Of a stretch of 48,270 nt of DNA, positions 1-6,573 are shown in pieces. Numbering within the stretch: position 1 is the stretch's first letter; the number at the start of each line of letters is the position of its first letter. Both the position numbers and the translations under genes were made by a program. Below the pieces are notes generated by a model, which saw only the letters and a program-made list of their open reading frames with translations, was not told the DNA's origin and ran no database searches. The DNA is from a virus, in IMG/VR virus record IMGVR_UViG_3300036861_000152, positions 1 through 48,270 of that record. One strand, given 5' to 3'.

Positions 1-101
1 TGCTCGGCGAGAAGTGGGAAAGCATGGGCGGTAGCTGGGGCGGGAGATTTCTACGCCCTGATGGAAATCACTTTGGTTTGGAACACGAAGGAGTCCGTTA
101 A
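1..101 (+). CDS. M15 endolysin, 3' end (redundant copy)
   Basis: This is the C-terminal end of the peptidase whose complete gene is at 47889-48227. It includes the DGNHFGLEH motif with the last zinc-binding His of M15 peptidases. The stop TAA overlaps the ATG of the holin by one base (TAATG). It is partial only because the window opens inside the gene. Confidence 0.85.
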   Translation, partial: LGEKWESMGGSWGGRFLRPDGNHFGLEHEGVR

Positions 102-144
102 TGGCCCCGTTCATCCTCCCCCTGATCGCCATCGCCGAGAAAAT
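1..144. repeat. Terminal redundancy, left copy
   Basis: The first 144 bases recur at 48127-48270. The copies match over 126 bases, differ at positions 127 and 130 (C here, A in the other copy), then match to the end. Both differences fall in third codon positions of the holin gene and keep Ile and Ala. This indicates a circular or terminally redundant molecule assembled from a mixed population. It could be an assembly overlap rather than a physical terminal repeat. Confidence 0.9.
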
Positions 145-505
145 CTTCGACAAGGTAATCCCGGACAAAGCAGCAGCCGAGAAGGCGAAGCTCGAGATGG
201 CCGCTGCCCTCCAGTCTCAGGACTTCCAGCTCGCCATTGAGCAGATCAAGGTGAACGTGGAGGAGGCGAAATCTGCCAACTGGTTCGTGGCCGGCTGGCG
301 TCCCTGCGTGGGTTGGCTGGGAGCCTTCGCTCTCGGCTATGCGGCGATCTTTGAACCCATCGCCCGTTTCGTGTCCCTGGTGTTCTTCGACTACAAAGGC
401 CCGTTTCCCGCCCTCGATACAACGATCACCATGCAGATACTTTTCGGGATACTCGGTTTGGGCGCGTTTCGCACAGTAGAGAAGGTTCGCAAGAACGGCG
501 GATGA
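101..505 (+). CDS. Holin of the GTA 3-TM type
   Basis: A 134-residue protein. The N-terminus (1-60) is amphipathic and rich in Lys, Glu and Ala. The WFVAGWRPCVGW signature at about 65-76 leads into hydrophobic segments at about 70-95 and 108-122, and the protein ends in a basic tail. This layout matches the 'holin of 3TMs, for gene-transfer release' family, which permeabilises the inner membrane so that the endolysin reaches the peptidoglycan. It follows the M15 endolysin directly, with a one-base stop-start overlap. A second small membrane protein at 44582 could share or take over the role. Confidence 0.8.
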   Translation: MAPFILPLIAIAEKIFDKVIPDKAAAEKAKLEMAAALQSQDFQLAIEQIKVNVEEAKSANWFVAGWRPCVGWLGAFALGYAAIFEPIARFVSLVFFDYKGPFPALDTTITMQILFGILGLGAFRTVEKVRKNGG

Positions 506-696
506 ACGCTTCCGAAGTCAGGCAGCTTCTTCAAAAAGCGGTGCAGGAGGCCGGGTCGCAGGCGGCTTTCGCCAGAAAGAATGGCGTCATTCCCAGCCGG
601 GTCTCCTACGTCCTGAACGGCACCTTCAAGTGCCCGCCGACGGACATCCTGAATGCCTTGGGACTGAAGAAGGTTGTTCTGTTCGAGCCGAAATAG
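502..696 (+). CDS. Small helix-turn-helix protein (Cro/YdaS-like)
   Basis: A 64-residue protein whose ATG overlaps the holin stop (ATGA). Residues 12-45 have a helix-turn-helix pattern (GSQAAFARKNGVIPSRVSYVL) like YdaS/Cro-type DNA-binding proteins. It is the last plus-strand gene before the integrase, so it may regulate late genes or integration. It resembles the Cro-like protein at 12584 in size and fold. The target is unknown. Confidence 0.6.
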   Translation: MNASEVRQLLQKAVQEAGSQAAFARKNGVIPSRVSYVLNGTFKCPPTDILNALGLKKVVLFEPK

Positions 697-873
697 GGCA
701 GCGACAGGGCTGAAAACTAAAATAAGCGCTGGCCTTGTTTTAGCCTGACCCGTTTTAGCCCCGCAGGAGGGCTAAAAGTGACCATTTCCGGCACTATCTG
801 CCCTATACAGCCGAAGTGGACAGCCTAGGACAATCGGCTTAAACATCCTTCGTACAGTTCTGCAAGTACCTGA
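697..873. other. Candidate attP region
   Basis: A noncoding gap between the last late gene and the 3' end of the integrase. It contains the 9-mer GTTTTAGCC at 737-745 and again at 752-760, and an inverted copy (GGCTAAAA) at 770-777. Short direct and inverted repeats next to int are typical of arm-type integrase sites, and attP commonly lies here. No tRNA 3' end could be recognised, so the core site is not identified. Confidence 0.4.
753..777. terminator. Hairpin, possible bidirectional terminator
   Basis: A perfect 9-bp stem, TTTTAGCCC at 753-761 and GGGCTAAAA at 769-777, with a 7-base loop. It lies between two convergent transcription units (holin/HTH rightward, integrase leftward). The A and T runs are inside the stem and no long T tract follows, so the alternative is an integrase arm site. 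Confidence 0.4.
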
Positions 874-1845
874 TTATGCGTGTTTTCGCCTTTTGCCTGC
901 CCCATTCCTGCGCCGCGCGAGGCTCGGTAAGCGCCTGACAGCCTTCCGAAGATGCTTGAGCGACGAGCCGATATAGCGCGAAGTCATCGCCACATTCGAG
1001 TGGCCGAGCAAGTCTCTGATGTCGCCCAAGCCGGTGCCTCCCTGGAGCAGCCACGTTGCGTAGGAGCGGCGCAAATCGTGATACCTGATGTCTGGTAGCC
1101 CGGCGCGCTGGCGTGCGTCCTGGAAGCCCTTGGAGAGCGCTGTCGGGTGCAGGTCGAACGGGAAGCGCTTGGGGTTCAGCTCGTCTGGAATCGGGACTGT
1201 TCTGGGAAGCCCGGACTTCGTGTCCTTGAGGTAGATCGCCCCGTTTCGGAAGTGCGCCGGGGTGAGGCTTAGGATTTCCCCGCGTCGCAGCCCGGTCAGA
1301 AGCGCCCAGCGGATTGCTTCCCGGATCTCAGGCTTTGCCGACGCCATGAGCTTTTTGCCTTCGGCCGGCGTGACCCATTCGGTGCGACGTACTTCCCCGG
1401 GGAGAAGTTCGATCTTGGACCCGAGGTCATTTTCCAGCCATCGCCAACGTCGATAGGCGAGCTTCCCGACGCGCTTGAGTAGCGCAAGGCGTCGGTTAAT
1501 AGGAGCCGCAGCAAGTCCGCTATCAAAACCTGCTGCCTTAATTCGTTCTGCAACGTCAGGAATTTCCGTAAGGCTTTTCCCCCGGATGTGCGGGACAAGC
1601 GCCTTGACGAGCGAACGGTGGCCTTCCTGGCTTTTGAGCCTCGGGAGCTCATCCCTTATCCAGCGTCCGAAAGCTTCCTCGAGCGTGTAGGTAGGGGTAC
1701 GACCTGCCCGGGTGTCGTTGATCTGCCGGCGGATTGTGGCTTCGAGATACTGAGCGTCCGAACGAGTTGCGACAGTCTTGCTAATTCGGCGAAGTCCATG
1801 CTGGATTCGGACTTCCCAGCCGGCGCCGTGCCTTCTGATCGGCAT
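874..1845 (-). CDS. int: Tyrosine-type site-specific integrase
   Basis: A 323-residue tyrosine recombinase that would integrate the phage at attB. The catalytic set is visible: Arg in TGLRRGE (about 187), Lys in KDTKSG (about 210), HDLRR (His 256, Arg 259), LGHS (His 282) and the nucleophile Tyr 291 in TSRYIG. An N-terminal arm-binding part and a SAM-like core-binding domain (about 54-135) precede it. The start ATG has GGGAGGGG 11 bases upstream. The first 190 bases overlap the end of the xis-like gene in another frame. It is the last gene of the leftward early operon, next to the candidate attP. Confidence 0.95.
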   Translation of the reverse strand: MPIRRHGAGWEVRIQHGLRRISKTVATRSDAQYLEATIRRQINDTRAGRTPTYTLEEAFGRWIRDELPRLKSQEGHRSLVKALVPHIRGKSLTEIPDVAERIKAAGFDSGLAAAPINRRLALLKRVGKLAYRRWRWLENDLGSKIELLPGEVRRTEWVTPAEGKKLMASAKPEIREAIRWALLTGLRRGEILSLTPAHFRNGAIYLKDTKSGLPRTVPIPDELNPKRFPFDLHPTALSKGFQDARQRAGLPDIRYHDLRRSYATWLLQGGTGLGDIRDLLGHSNVAMTSRYIGSSLKHLRKAVRRLPSLARRRNGAGKRRKHA

Positions 1846-2000
1846 CTTTCTAAGTACCCCTCCCAGTCCGACGCCGCGATTCTAACGCTCCCCCGAACGC
1901 GGGTAGCCCGTAGCTTCCCGGCCAAGATCTCCCGCTTGATCGTGCGCGGTGAGACCCTGGCCTTGGCTGCGCACTCCTCGACGGTCAGGAGATTTTGCAT
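1656..2000 (-). CDS. Excisionase-like winged-HTH protein
   Basis: A 114-residue protein. Residues 1-55 form a MerR/excisionase-type helix-turn-helix (LLTVEECAAKARVSPRTIKR, then a GKLRATRVRGSVRI wing and a W near 46). Such small DNA-binding proteins next to int act as recombination directionality factors. The C-terminal 60 residues lie over the 5' end of int in a different frame and look low in complexity. The stop of the small upstream ORF is immediately before its ATG (TAGATG). Confidence 0.65.
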   Translation of the reverse strand: MQNLLTVEECAAKARVSPRTIKREILAGKLRATRVRGSVRIAASDWEGYLERCRSEGTAPAGKSESSMDFAELARLSQLVRTLSISKPQSAGRSTTPGQVVPLPTRSRKLSDAG

Positions 2001-2165
2001 CTAGTGAGCAAGTGGGCGGGCGGTGCTGGATTGCCAGCCGTGCGTTCGCTGCGCCAGGGCTTCACGCATCGCCCAACGCAGCCGCGTCCGCGTGACGCCG
2101 AGCCGCCCATGTTCCGTCGAGTTTGAGGCTTTGTTCTGAAACGATTTACTGCCGGAATCGCTCAT
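2001..2165 (-). CDS. Small basic hypothetical protein upstream of xis
   Basis: A 54-codon ORF (begins MSDSGSKSFQNK, ends STARPLAH) that ends directly against the ATG of the xis-like gene. It has no strong ribosome site, only a weak GAGCGAG. It is rich in Arg, Ser and Thr. I do not recognise it. The tight junction with xis argues for a real gene, but chance remains possible. An 11-bp inverted repeat is centred on its start codon. Confidence 0.35.
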   Translation of the reverse strand: MSDSGSKSFQNKASNSTEHGRLGVTRTRLRWAMREALAQRTHGWQSSTARPLAH

Positions 2166-2190
2166 TGCTCGCTCGCGGAAGTAAATCGTT
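2140..2190. repeat. 11-bp perfect inverted repeat, possible operator or recombinase site
   Basis: AACGATTTACT at 2140-2150 and AGTAAATCGTT at 2180-2190 are exact inverted copies around a 29-base centre, lying upstream of xis and int. The spacing is long for a recombinase core site and for a simple dimer operator. It would suit a looping protein or an RNA stem around the start codon at 2165. Confidence 0.5.
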
Positions 2191-2223
2191 GAGAATCAAC
2201 ATTGTCGATGGCTGCGGAGCGGG

Positions 2224-2451
2224 TCACTTCAGCCGCCAGATGCGCACCTTGTTTTTGCCGATCTTCCGGCTAGCGTAACTGCCTTTGCCCCACGCAGCAT
2301 GGGCGTACATCCCGACAGCGGCGGTATCTTTCAAGGGCAGGACGGCGCTCTCTCCCTTTTTCATGGTTCGGAGAAAGGCCGTGTACCCCTTGCTTTGGCC
2401 GGTTGCTGGTGGAATCGGAACTCCTTTTTCGATCTTCGTCTTGAAACTCAT
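2224..2451 (-). CDS. Small conserved-type phage protein
   Basis: A 75-residue protein (starts MSFKTKIEKGVPIPP) with a GGAGG ribosome site. The N-terminal IEKGVPIPP segment and the C-terminal KVRIWRLK strand resemble a small phage family (DUF7303-like) seen near early phage genes. The assignment is from memory of the pattern only, and no function is known. It is followed by the xis-int end of the operon. Confidence 0.6.
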   Translation of the reverse strand: MSFKTKIEKGVPIPPATGQSKGYTAFLRTMKKGESAVLPLKDTAAVGMYAHAAWGKGSYASRKIGKNKVRIWRLK

Positions 2452-2482
2452 CTATCCTCCGTCGAGTGTCCGACAGCGGCGC

Positions 2483-2806
2483 TCATCGCTTCACCGCTGA
2501 TCCGTTCTTGCGCTTGGCGGGGACGAACCCGAGTATGGTGCGCAGTTCCGTCTGAAACTCGCGGCGGAATTTCTTCCGCTGCTGTTCATCGAATGCTTTG
2601 GTCGGCTGGCCACCGAGAGAGGAGCCCTTGAACCGCTCCTCGACCGTTGACCAGCGCTGCTTGCACTTCAGGCACTCGTAGCGTCGGCGGATTCGCCCAT
2701 CGGACAGGGCTCGCGTGTCACGGCAACCGCCCCTGCCTTCGCACTTCGGGCAATTCTTTATGAAGCCTGACCCCAGCTTCTTTGAGATGTCGCGCGTAGC
2801 TGGCAT
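2483..2806 (-). CDS. NrdR-like zinc-ribbon protein lacking the ATP cone
   Basis: A 107-residue protein with a strong GGAGGAG site before the ATG. Residues 18-58 match the zinc ribbon of the repressor NrdR: CPKC, then DTRALSDGRIRRRYECLKCKQRW and an STVEER end. In NrdR this ribbon binds DNA and an ATP-cone domain follows. Here the rest is a short basic tail ending in KRKNGSAVKR, with no ATP cone. It could compete with host NrdR at ribonucleotide reductase promoters or be a general DNA-binding protein. Confidence 0.65.
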   Translation of the reverse strand: MPATRDISKKLGSGFIKNCPKCEGRGGCRDTRALSDGRIRRRYECLKCKQRWSTVEERFKGSSLGGQPTKAFDEQQRKKFRREFQTELRTILGFVPAKRKNGSAVKR

Positions 2807-2831
2807 CAAACTCCTCCGTTAGCGGAACTGT

Positions 2832-3119
2832 TCACGGTTGCGTCTGTTCTGGAAACGGCCAGCGAGAAGCGATCTCTGCTTCCATCGCTCTACGCCAAGA
2901 GCGCAACTGCATATTGATCGCCTGCTCCGCCATCGCGATTTCCTCTGCGTCCACCACGGAATCAGGTAGCTGCACGATGGCTTTCCCATGCTTCGTCGTC
3001 CAAACCATGTACATCATTGCCTCCTGGTTGACGCACCACCGGAAATGCCCGCCTTGCGCCCTGCACCAGTAACACCAGCGACTATTCGCCGAGTTCAGGG
3101 CTGAGGAGTTTCCGGTCAC
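2832..3119 (-). CDS. Small Cys/Trp-rich hypothetical protein, GTG start
   Basis: I choose the GTG at 3119, which overlaps the stop of the phosphoesterase gene as GTGA and gives 95 residues. The N-terminal third carries a CYWC-x8-WC pattern with a His between, suggestive of zinc binding. The rest is helical (AEEIAMAEQAINMQ). An internal ATG pair at 3017/3014 has a perfect AGGAGG and could make a 60-residue short form. Longer readings upstream are Arg-rich shadows of the phosphoesterase. Function unknown. Confidence 0.55.
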   Translation of the reverse strand: MTGNSSALNSANSRWCYWCRAQGGHFRWCVNQEAMMYMVWTTKHGKAIVQLPDSVVDAEEIAMAEQAINMQLRSWRRAMEAEIASRWPFPEQTQP

Positions 3120-3934
3120 GCCGCTTCCAGCTTCAGCGCGTCCGGGTAGGAAAGCCGGAAGCCGCTGGCGTTTCTGTGTCCGCCGCCGCCGTATTGCTTG
3201 GCGATGGCCGACACGTCGAGTCCTTCGTCGGTCGAGCGAAGGCTGAATACCCGGCCTCCCGGCGTGTCCCAGTAGCACCCGGCGAACGGCTCCCCCTTGG
3301 CGAGCAGATGACCGGCGTCGCTGGTGAGCGTGTAGGGCAGGTTGGCGATCGGCACGTTGTACCCGGCGATGTTCATGCGCCGCGTCACCACGCCGACCAG
3401 CTCGCGGATGTCCTTGAAGTGCTTGCGCTCGATAGCCTCGCCCTCCACGGCAAGCTGCCCGAGGTCAGCCGACATCAGGAAGTCCCACACCTTGAACTCG
3501 TAGGGGTAGGCGAATACCGACGCCTGGATCTCGCGGGTCTTACGCAGAGCAAAGCGCCACAGGTCGCGGTCCTCGACGTGCAGGAGCAGCGTGGGCGGCT
3601 CGTCCTTGGGGAAGTAGTGGTCCCAAGTGATGCGCGCCCCTGAACGGTTCATGTCGAACACGGACACCACGCCGGGAAGGTCTTTCAGGTCGGCCTCGGC
3701 GGTCTTGTGGTGATCGAGGATCAGGACGCTGGCGGCTTGCTCGCGCATGGCCTCGAGCACCGGGCGCTTGTAGGAGAAGTCCACCATGACCACGTCCCGG
3801 CCCTCGACGTTGGGCGGCGCGTCCTGATAGACGCCGGCATGGAAGTCCACGTCCTCGCCAAGCGCCTTGCGGACGACCCACGCCGAGGTAAAGCCATCGG
3901 CGCAGTTGCCGTGATAGATGCAGAGTTTCTTCAT
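3116..3934 (-). CDS. DHH-family phosphoesterase
   Basis: A 272-residue protein of the DHH/DHHA1 superfamily (close to COG2404-type phosphohydrolases). Metal motifs are in order: YHGNCADGFTSA (about 8-19), VDFSY (about 52), LDHHK (about 73-77), a later Asp in VEDRDLW (about 122), and the C-terminal GGGGHRNASGF (DHHA1, about 248-258). The family hydrolyses phosphodiester bonds in short RNAs or cyclic and linear dinucleotides, or phosphate esters. In the early operon it could recycle nucleotides or destroy a host signalling nucleotide. The substrate is not readable from sequence. Confidence 0.85.
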   Translation of the reverse strand: MKKLCIYHGNCADGFTSAWVVRKALGEDVDFHAGVYQDAPPNVEGRDVVMVDFSYKRPVLEAMREQAASVLILDHHKTAEADLKDLPGVVSVFDMNRSGARITWDHYFPKDEPPTLLLHVEDRDLWRFALRKTREIQASVFAYPYEFKVWDFLMSADLGQLAVEGEAIERKHFKDIRELVGVVTRRMNIAGYNVPIANLPYTLTSDAGHLLAKGEPFAGCYWDTPGGRVFSLRSTDEGLDVSAIAKQYGGGGHRNASGFRLSYPDALKLEAA

Positions 3935-3982
3935 ATTGTCCCTATGGTTAGTCGTGTAATACCGCGTCCAGAGGGCGGGAGT

Positions 3983-4156
3983 TCACGACTTGCGGCCCCA
4001 CTCGATGCACAGCCCGAAACCGAACGTGATCCAGTGGAAGCACATATCGAAGATTCGGCGGCGGTCGTTGAACGCTGCCGGACCCGTTGACACCACGATG
4101 GTCGGCAGCAGCCACACCATGCCGAAATGATCGGCGGTGTAGGGTTTCAGCTTCAC
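3983..4156 (-). CDS. Small membrane-associated hypothetical protein, GTG start
   Basis: A 57-codon ORF beginning at GTG with GAGAGGAG five bases upstream. It reads MKLKPYTADHFGMVWLLP... and ends ...GLCIEWGRKS. It has two hydrophobic stretches (about 12-24 and 40-52), suggesting a small inner-membrane protein. A longer overlapping frame at 3948-4220 has none of these marks. Function unknown. Confidence 0.6.
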   Translation of the reverse strand: MKLKPYTADHFGMVWLLPTIVVSTGPAAFNDRRRIFDMCFHWITFGFGLCIEWGRKS

Positions 4157-4356
4157 GGTTTCTCCTCTCTACTATCGCCTGCGGCGAACTGTATGGCTTC
4201 CTCCCGACTCGCGAAGACATGCTTCAACTCCGGTCCACCGATAAGGCGCTGCGGATTCCGCTTGTCGTATTCGCCCGTATAGACGGCATAGGTCGTCTTT
4301 CCGGTGAGCATGTCGGTGAGCGGGTAAACCTGGCTGACGCGCGTAATGGTTTCCAT
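4153..4356 (-). CDS. Small hypothetical protein
   Basis: A 67-residue protein starting METITRVSQVYPLTD. Its ATG overlaps the upstream stop as TAATG, which fixes the start, and its stop overlaps the next GTG. It has alternating strand-like segments (KTTYAVYTGEY) and a helix with an acidic end. No family recognised. Confidence 0.6.
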   Translation of the reverse strand: METITRVSQVYPLTDMLTGKTTYAVYTGEYDKRNPQRLIGGPELKHVFASREEAIQFAAGDSREEKP

Positions 4357-4907
4357 TATTTCGACTCCGAATAGTTCTGAGGTAGCGATTCGGCCTCGGC
4401 GGCGCGGTGAATCGCCGACAGCAAGCGCTCGACGGCATTCTGTCGGCACCAATAACGCATGTAGCCGAGCCGCATCAGTTGTTCGCGCTCGTCAGGGCGC
4501 AGCTTGCGGGCGCGTGGGTTGTCGGTTGGCTTCTGGACGACGCGGGCGATCTGACCGTCACTCTCCCAGCGCTGCCCGACCACAATTAGCCCGGCACCCT
4601 GCGGCAAGTCCTCGGGCTTGCACTTCTCCCACACGCTTGACGGCATGGCGTAGTAGAAGGCGCTGATGACCTCGTGCTGGCCGTTGACCTTGGCAAGCTG
4701 GTGTTTCCACTTCTCCCGGTCAGCGAGGAAGTCGCCTTTTGTCACCTTGATCTCGACCTCGGAGAGCCAGTCGGACGCGCTCAGGGCGACGAGATCGGCC
4801 TCGTGCGGCAGAAGGCCCCACGAGACATTCGGCACCACGACATAGCGGCGCCACGGGAAGACGTGGTTCGCCAAGGCGTAGGCCACGCTGTCCTCGGTGT
4901 GCTTCAC
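4356..4907 (-). CDS. MmcB-like PD-(D/E)XK protein
   Basis: I choose the GTG at 4907, just after the previous stop, giving 183 residues beginning with KHTEDSVAYAL. The central HEADLVALSASDWLSEVEIK (about 33-52) has the D...E-x-K layout of the PD-(D/E)XK fold. The following KGDFLADREKW and FYYAMP segments match MmcB-type DNA repair proteins, in which a surface/substrate description like this is usual. It probably acts on DNA. The frame stays open upstream to 5054, but that part overlaps the neighbouring gene. Confidence 0.65.
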   Translation of the reverse strand: MKHTEDSVAYALANHVFPWRRYVVVPNVSWGLLPHEADLVALSASDWLSEVEIKVTKGDFLADREKWKHQLAKVNGQHEVISAFYYAMPSSVWEKCKPEDLPQGAGLIVVGQRWESDGQIARVVQKPTDNPRARKLRPDEREQLMRLGYMRYWCRQNAVERLLSAIHRAAEAESLPQNYSESK

Positions 4908-4920
4908 ATGCTCTCGCTGT

Positions 4921-5532
4921 TCATAGTGGGCGAGGCAGCACGCCCATCGCGTAGAGGCATTCACCCGCCTCTTCGCACTGATCCGGGTCCGAGCATTTGC
5001 TTTTGTCATCGCATGCGAGCCGAACCGTCCGTCGCTCTTCCGGTGGTGGCGCATCTCGAAATTCGGCCAGCTTCTCCACCGTCCAACGGATGCAGTCGTC
5101 GGAGAACCCGCCGCGCGTCAGAACGATGCCGATTGCCGAAGCGGCATGCTGGTAGGCTTGCTCCTTAGTTGCGGACACCAGCGCGGTGGCTGGATTCTCT
5201 GTCGGCTGAGCCGTGTCCCGATCAAGCGGAGGGGACTCGCAGGGAGCCTGCGGCGCTGCATTCTTGAGCGACCTGACCGCCTGGTCGCAAAGCTTGTTGA
5301 ACGTGTGCCGCTCGACGCTTTGGTTCGGGAACCACGCCTTCAGGTGCGCGCGGGCGTCCTCTATCTCTCGGCGAGTCATCGGCGACGATGTTTCGCTCCG
5401 TGTGGCAGTGGACGGCGCAGCAACCGCAGGCTCCCTATCGGCCGTAGTGGACTCGCCCCTATCCGTCTCGGAAGAGCTGTCGGGGCTAACCTGCGGCGCT
5501 GCATGCGTCGAGTAGCTGTGGGTATTCGGCAT
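4921..5532 (-). CDS. Hypothetical protein with Ser/Thr-rich N-terminus
   Basis: A 203-residue protein with GAGGA before the ATG. The first 55 residues are disordered and rich in Ser, Thr and Pro. Two helical blocks follow (REIEDARAHLKAW, about 53-90, and KEQAYQHAASAIGI, about 120-160). A Cys-containing end (CDDKSKCSDPDQCEEAGEC) might bind metal. No family recognised. It is separated from the upstream gene by one base. Confidence 0.6.
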   Translation of the reverse strand: MPNTHSYSTHAAPQVSPDSSSETDRGESTTADREPAVAAPSTATRSETSSPMTRREIEDARAHLKAWFPNQSVERHTFNKLCDQAVRSLKNAAPQAPCESPPLDRDTAQPTENPATALVSATKEQAYQHAASAIGIVLTRGGFSDDCIRWTVEKLAEFRDAPPPEERRTVRLACDDKSKCSDPDQCEEAGECLYAMGVLPRPL

Positions 5533-5533
5533 C

Positions 5534-5830
5534 TCAGTCCTCCCCTAGTTGGTCGGCGAGCAAGGCGTCCATCTCCGCGCCGGACCTCGGCACGTCGGCT
5601 GTCAGCGGCCTCGTAGGCTTGACGTGGCGCATGCCGTAGTCGGTGACGAACAGGCGCTGCTCATCGCCGGATACAAGCCCGTTGGCGATCAGGTGCAGCC
5701 AGCTCGGCCATGATCCCCGCGAGGCCACCTTGCCACCAGCGACGATGCGGCTGTGCTTGTCGAGATAGCCGCTGCCGCCGTTGTCCACCAGCCAGCGCAG
5801 GTTGCGGTGTTGGGCTTCGGTGAGCTTCAT
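5534..5830 (-). CDS. Small winged-helix-like hypothetical protein
   Basis: A 98-residue protein starting MKLTEAQHRNLRWLVDNGG. The pattern of a helix, a small loop, a SWPSWLHLIANGLV recognition-like helix and an RLFVTDYGMRHV strand resembles winged-helix domains of phage proteins. Function unknown. It lies within the tightly packed leftward operon. Confidence 0.55.
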   Translation of the reverse strand: MKLTEAQHRNLRWLVDNGGSGYLDKHSRIVAGGKVASRGSWPSWLHLIANGLVSGDEQRLFVTDYGMRHVKPTRPLTADVPRSGAEMDALLADQLGED

Positions 5831-5862
5831 AGACCCCGAATATCCTCAGTCACTGCACCCAT

Positions 5863-6072
5863 TCAGACGGTGAACGCGCCGGCCTCGATCTCGATGTGCA
5901 GCCAGCCCACGGGCACGATGTGCAGCTTGCCGTCGCCGGTCTGGAGCCGATGCGTGCCGGACTCGCGGGCGAGAAAGTGCGTCACGTGCTCCAGCCGGAC
6001 GAGCTCGCCGCCGGGGAAGGTGTAGACGCGGGATTTTTCCGGCGGGGTAAGTTGCGTTAGTTCGACACTCAT
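5863..6072 (-). CDS. Small hypothetical protein, beta-rich
   Basis: A 69-residue protein (MSVELTQLTPPEKSRVYTFP). Its ATG overlaps the stop of the XF1762-like gene (ATGA), which decides the start against a longer upstream reading. It has alternating strands, for example ELVRLEHVTHFLAR and GWLHIEIEAGAF. No family recognised. Confidence 0.6.
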   Translation of the reverse strand: MSVELTQLTPPEKSRVYTFPGGELVRLEHVTHFLARESGTHRLQTGDGKLHIVPVGWLHIEIEAGAFTV

Positions 6073-6515
6073 GCTGCCTCCCAAAGTAGTTTTTGGCCTG
6101 CGACGGTTTCGGCGACATCTATGCGTGGGCGGCTCGCACGGCCCCATTGACCGCCCCCACGTTCGCCAATGCATTTCCAGCCCGCAGCGCGCAGGCTGGC
6201 GCCTCCCTCGGCGGGGAGGGTGTAGGTAATGAGCTTCCGGTAGCCGAGCGCCCTAGCGGCCCTCCAGGCGGCTCCGTAGAGCATGCTGCAAGCGTTACGA
6301 GCGCCGTCCGTGCAGACCCGGTTGACCTCCAGCGTCCAGCCATCGTCCAGCATCCTGGCGACAGGACGCCCGACCATCGCCACGCCGCGCACCTTGCCCT
6401 CCTTGTCGCTCACGGCGATGGAGAACTTGCAGCCCGGCATGGCCTTGTGGTGGCGGTGATACTCGGCCACGAAGGCGTTTGCCTCGGCGAAGTCGATGGG
6501 CGTCACGGTCAGCAT
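6069..6515 (-). CDS. XF1762-family (GNAT-like) phage protein
   Basis: A 148-residue protein. The N-terminus TPIDFAEANAFVAEYHRHH and the strands MVGRPVARMLDDG, LEVNRVCTDG and KLITYTLPAEGG match the XF1762 family, common in phages and resembling an acetyltransferase fold. LRAAGWKCIGERGGGQW near the C-terminus is characteristic. The substrate is unknown. It follows the SPFH gene after a short gap. Confidence 0.75.
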   Translation of the reverse strand: MLTVTPIDFAEANAFVAEYHRHHKAMPGCKFSIAVSDKEGKVRGVAMVGRPVARMLDDGWTLEVNRVCTDGARNACSMLYGAAWRAARALGYRKLITYTLPAEGGASLRAAGWKCIGERGGGQWGRASRPRIDVAETVAGQKLLWEAA

Positions 6516-6573
6516 TTACCCTTCGCCGTTCTCCCTGCTAAGCGGAAAATCGCCTGCCGGTCGCTTCTCGGTT

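Noticed and set aside
839-1054. Minus-strand frame over the end of int
   Set aside because: Overlaps the integrase catalytic end in another frame with no features.
3948-4220. 90-codon minus-strand frame
   Set aside because: Arg/His-rich shadow. Another frame in the same stretch (3983-4156) has a strong ribosome site and membrane segments and is preferred.
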